Assembly: GCA_049698775.1 (NCBI GenBank)
Contig: JBAVYM010000058.1
Location: 1 to 64,000 of the forward strand
From: REEB76 sp049698775
GTDB lineage: Bacteria; Pseudomonadota; Gammaproteobacteria; Natronospirales; REEB76
Reading direction: 5' to 3'
Length of the DNA: 64,000 bases
The stretch's first letter is position 1. The number at the start of each line of letters is the position of its first letter. A program made the position numbers and the translations under genes. The notes beneath the pieces were generated by a model. That model saw only the letters and a list, made by a program, of their open reading frames with translations, did not search any database and was not told the DNA's origin. This document shows, piece by piece, positions 61,671-64,000 of this stretch.

Positions 61671-62591
61671 TTATACCGGAGCAGACGCGCTCATTGGACC
61701 CTGCACAGCAAGTGTGCCGGAGCGGCCGGGAACTTCGCCCATCACCACTTCGTGCACCGGCAAGCTCTTGCGATTCAACTTCGCCGCCATATCGCGCGTC
61801 GCCATCAGTTCATAACCTTGAGCCTTCCAGCCTGCGAGCAGTTTTTCGAACACCGGCATCAAAGCCATGCCTTCCAGTTCCGCATGCAGTGTATAGACAT
61901 GCCCCTGTTCCGGTGCGACCTCAGTGAGTTTCAGCAGGTGTTCTGCCACGTTTTCAACAGTGATGTCATCCACACCCACTAACTCATCCAGGGTCGGCAG
62001 CGTGGTGGGTAACTGTGGGACAGTGAACGTTCTGCCGCTCATGGCCGGCAGGAACGGGCATGTGCCACGGGTATCGCTGGCATAATCGAATCTGAACTGT
62101 TCCTGCAGCGCTAATACGTGCGCATTGATCTGCCAACCCGCTGCGCCAAAAGTCTTTGGTGCCGTACCGAACACCTCGCCAAAGCGCGCCACCGCCTGGC
62201 TGAACTCGCGCGCGGTCCAGTTTGCGTCGCGCCGCCCCACGAAATCCTGCCAACGGATGTGATCCCAAGTATGAATGCCCACCTCGAAACCGGCGTCGCG
62301 CACCGCGCGCATGGCCGCCGCGCCCTTCCTGCCGATGTCCGGCCCGGGAATCAGCACGCCGTACATGAGCGTCTTCAGACCGTAGTTGCCAGCTACGTTG
62401 GTGCGGAACACTTTTTTTAGAAAGCCGGGGCGAAATATTCGCCGCAACGCGCGGCCGGTGTTGTCAGGCCCGAGACTGAACAGGAACGTGGCCTGCGCGC
62501 CGTATTTTTGCAGCGCTTCGACAAGAGCGGGCACGCCTTCCAGCGTGCCGCGCAGCGTGTCCACATCAATTTTCAAAGCAAGTTGTTTCAA
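61671..62591 (-). CDS. ArnD-like polysaccharide deacetylase
   Basis: 306 residues. The start is TTG 62591, which overlaps the stop of the upstream multi-TM/GAF gene by 4 bp. NodB-type features: LALKIDVDTLRGTLEGVPALVEAL with the metal-binding Asp pair, ATFLFSLGPDNTGRALRRIF, GFEVGIHTWDHIRWQDF with HxxxH metal ligands. These are typical of ArnD, which deformylates L-Ara4FN-undecaprenyl phosphate for lipid A modification and polymyxin resistance. No other arn gene is nearby, so a different lipid-linked substrate is possible. Confidence 0.85.
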   Translation of the reverse strand: MKQLALKIDVDTLRGTLEGVPALVEALQKYGAQATFLFSLGPDNTGRALRRIFRPGFLKKVFRTNVAGNYGLKTLMYGVLIPGPDIGRKGAAAMRAVRDAGFEVGIHTWDHIRWQDFVGRRDANWTAREFSQAVARFGEVFGTAPKTFGAAGWQINAHVLALQEQFRFDYASDTRGTCPFLPAMSGRTFTVPQLPTTLPTLDELVGVDDITVENVAEHLLKLTEVAPEQGHVYTLHAELEGMALMPVFEKLLAGWKAQGYELMATRDMAAKLNRKSLPVHEVVMGEVPGRSGTLAVQGPMSASAPV

Positions 62592-64000
62592 CTTTCCGCC
62601 ATGCCGCTTTCAAGTCTAAGCGCCTGTTCCCGGGTGGTCGAAGGGTCAAGCGTGCCACGCGCCACGGCGCGCACAAAATCAAGACTTTCTCGCACATTGA
62701 TATTGTTCAGAGCAGACCCGACTTGGCGTGCCACATACGCCAGTAATTTACGTTCGTCCGATGCATAGTGCTCACCCAGCCGGTTGGCGCACACGAGCAC
62801 CGCCTGGGCTCCCATAGGGAATACATATCCGTCAGCACCCAGCGCACTGTGAAGCTCAGACACGTCAACGTGCTTCGCGCCAGCGCGCGCTGCTGCCAGG
62901 GCCTCATCGTCCGCTTTGACGTACGCAGGGTACGACACTTCACCCTCATGGTTCGCGAGCCTGTATTGCCCGTCTTTTCGCAGATATAAGCCTACACCCG
63001 GTGAACGCAACGTCGTGTGGACGTTCCGGGTCGTGGCGGTAAGCAATTCCAGCGCTGTTTCATAACCTCCACAATGGTGCGCGAAGCGCCGCAGGGCCTT
63101 GTCCGCCAGGTATCTGCGCCGGAAAAACATCCGTTCGACGAATGTGCCTGCGTAATTGCGCACCTGGCTGAGCACGATGCCGAGCGCTAGTGGCACGACA
63201 ATTTGCAGCAGCAAGCTGGCGCCGGTGCCGAGTGCAGCATGTTGCAGCACGCTGTTAAGCGCCGCCAAAATTCCGACTACCAGCGCGGTAACACCGCCAT
63301 ACACCAGCGTGCGGTCCAGTACCAGGGACACCGCCACCACTCGGTGACGCAGTACCGCATACACGAAACCGCACCCAGCCAACACCATGCCAGCGGTCCA
63401 GAGTAAATTCCAACTAAACGCCATATCAGTAAATACGTCTGATGTCACGGCCGACAACACCCAGAGTGAGCCACTCCAAAGCATCCAGCGCAGCCGTTGT
63501 CGCGACGTGGCATTCACGGCGTGATAACCCACGAACAGCATGAGCAAGGGAACGAAATACGACACGCCCAGCAAACTTCCCCAGGCGGGAATAAGCCAAA
63601 TAGCAGACCCGCTCAGAGTAAACCAAAGATTGTCGGCCAGCACCTCAAAGAGAGAGGCTGCACATACAAGCGCGAAAGCCAAACGCCACAGCAGAAGCGT
63701 TCGCCGCTTGAATAACCCTTCCAGCATGGCTTCGAACATGAAGTAGAAGCCAACTCGCGACAACACTACGCAGAGATACGCCGACAACATTACGGCGATC
63801 CCAACGGCACCGTCCATTGGCGCAAACTCCAATGCAATGCCTGTCATCCAGGCGATAACCCACAGCCCCATGCCAGCCGCGGCGCGGTCACGGCCACGCC
63901 ACAGCAACATCAGCGCAAACACACACATCAATCCGACTAGGCACATGGTTGACAAAGAAGCAATCCGTGCGCCGGTGCTGTGACTGATATCCACCGAAGT
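62588..64000 (-). CDS. Multi-TM / GAF membrane protein, copy 2, 5' end outside window
   Basis: At least 470 residues; the frame stays open to the right edge and reads SVDIS there, the same as in the copy at 53024, so the start lies beyond 64000. About eight membrane helices, then the shared segment TALVVGILAALNSVLQHAALGTGASLLLQIVVPLALGIVLSQVRNYAGTFVERMFFRRRYLADKALRRFAHH and a GAF-like domain (VLVCANRLGEHYASDERKLLAYVARQVG). No output domain follows. It is coupled by overlap to the ArnD-like gene. Confidence 0.72.
   Translation of the reverse strand, partial: TSVDISHSTGARIASLSTMCLVGLMCVFALMLLWRGRDRAAAGMGLWVIAWMTGIALEFAPMDGAVGIAVMLSAYLCVVLSRVGFYFMFEAMLEGLFKRRTLLLWRLAFALVCAASLFEVLADNLWFTLSGSAIWLIPAWGSLLGVSYFVPLLMLFVGYHAVNATSRQRLRWMLWSGSLWVLSAVTSDVFTDMAFSWNLLWTAGMVLAGCGFVYAVLRHRVVAVSLVLDRTLVYGGVTALVVGILAALNSVLQHAALGTGASLLLQIVVPLALGIVLSQVRNYAGTFVERMFFRRRYLADKALRRFAHHCGGYETALELLTATTRNVHTTLRSPGVGLYLRKDGQYRLANHEGEVSYPAYVKADDEALAAARAGAKHVDVSELHSALGADGYVFPMGAQAVLVCANRLGEHYASDERKLLAYVARQVGSALNNINVRESLDFVRAVARGTLDPSTTREQALRLESGMAES

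Overview
The window looks like chromosomal DNA of a gammaproteobacterium with fairly high GC (judged by eye, roughly 55-60 %). Supporting signs are an E. coli-type LexA with a CTG-N10-CAG SOS box, a DUF3301 protein, DusA, PdxH, TypA, bifunctional PutA, an ArnD-like deacetylase and many short intergenic hairpin repeats. A relative of the Xanthomonadales or Nevskiales is plausible, but that is inference. No rRNA, tRNA, CRISPR array, prophage or insertion sequence was found.

Layout. 1-8.8 kb (minus): a two-partner secretion pair, with the outer-membrane transporter gene followed by a giant repeat-rich exoprotein gene cut by the left edge. 9.1-14.8 kb (plus): a signalling module of PP2C phosphatase, a very large Ser/Thr kinase with a C-terminal sulfatase-modifying-factor-like domain, and a small membrane protein. 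14.8-19.2 kb (minus): housekeeping genes (methyltransferase, dusA, pdxH, typA). 19.6-25.4 kb (plus): an RRM protein with a strong terminator, then a Yip1 protein and a MacA/MacB-like ABC export operon with two tandem paralogous permeases. 25.4-28.8 kb (plus): a compact glycerophosphodiester / glycerol-3-phosphate / glycerol operon. 28.8-32.1 kb (minus): a conserved unknown, a lipoprotein, a decayed fadH pseudogene, a PKHD hydroxylase and an AlkA-like glycosylase. 32.1-36.5 kb (plus): a 159-bp hairpin-rich element, a triple-BON protein, a membrane diguanylate cyclase, a DUF3301 protein and an APC permease. 36.6-44.2 kb: arfB, an HD-GYP protein, a small His/Lys-rich secreted protein, lexA, a GST, an aldo/keto reductase, and a copper operon (csoR plus a P1B ATPase). 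44.3-54.8 kb: a TPR membrane protein, then serine and proline catabolism (sdaA, putA), a coupled aminotransferase/sulfotransferase-like pair, and a PDZ-like/multi-TM/GAF protein. 54.9-64 kb: poxB, an S9 peptidase, a secreted hydrolase, icd, an ArnD-like gene and a second, edge-truncated multi-TM/GAF paralogue.

How the genes work together. Clear functional sets are TpsB exporting TpsA; phosphatase opposing kinase; Yip1-MacA-ATPase-two permeases forming one exporter; phosphodiesterase, dehydrogenase and kinase feeding glycerophosphodiesters into glycolysis; CsoR repressing the copper ATPase; and SdaA, PutA and PoxB around pyruvate, serine and proline. Several adjacent genes overlap by 4-8 bp, which suggests translational coupling. 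The most unusual items are the hairpin-rich element at 32.1 kb, the kinase-FGE module, the duplicated multi-TM/GAF proteins, and the fadH remnant that keeps both gene ends but has lost the middle.
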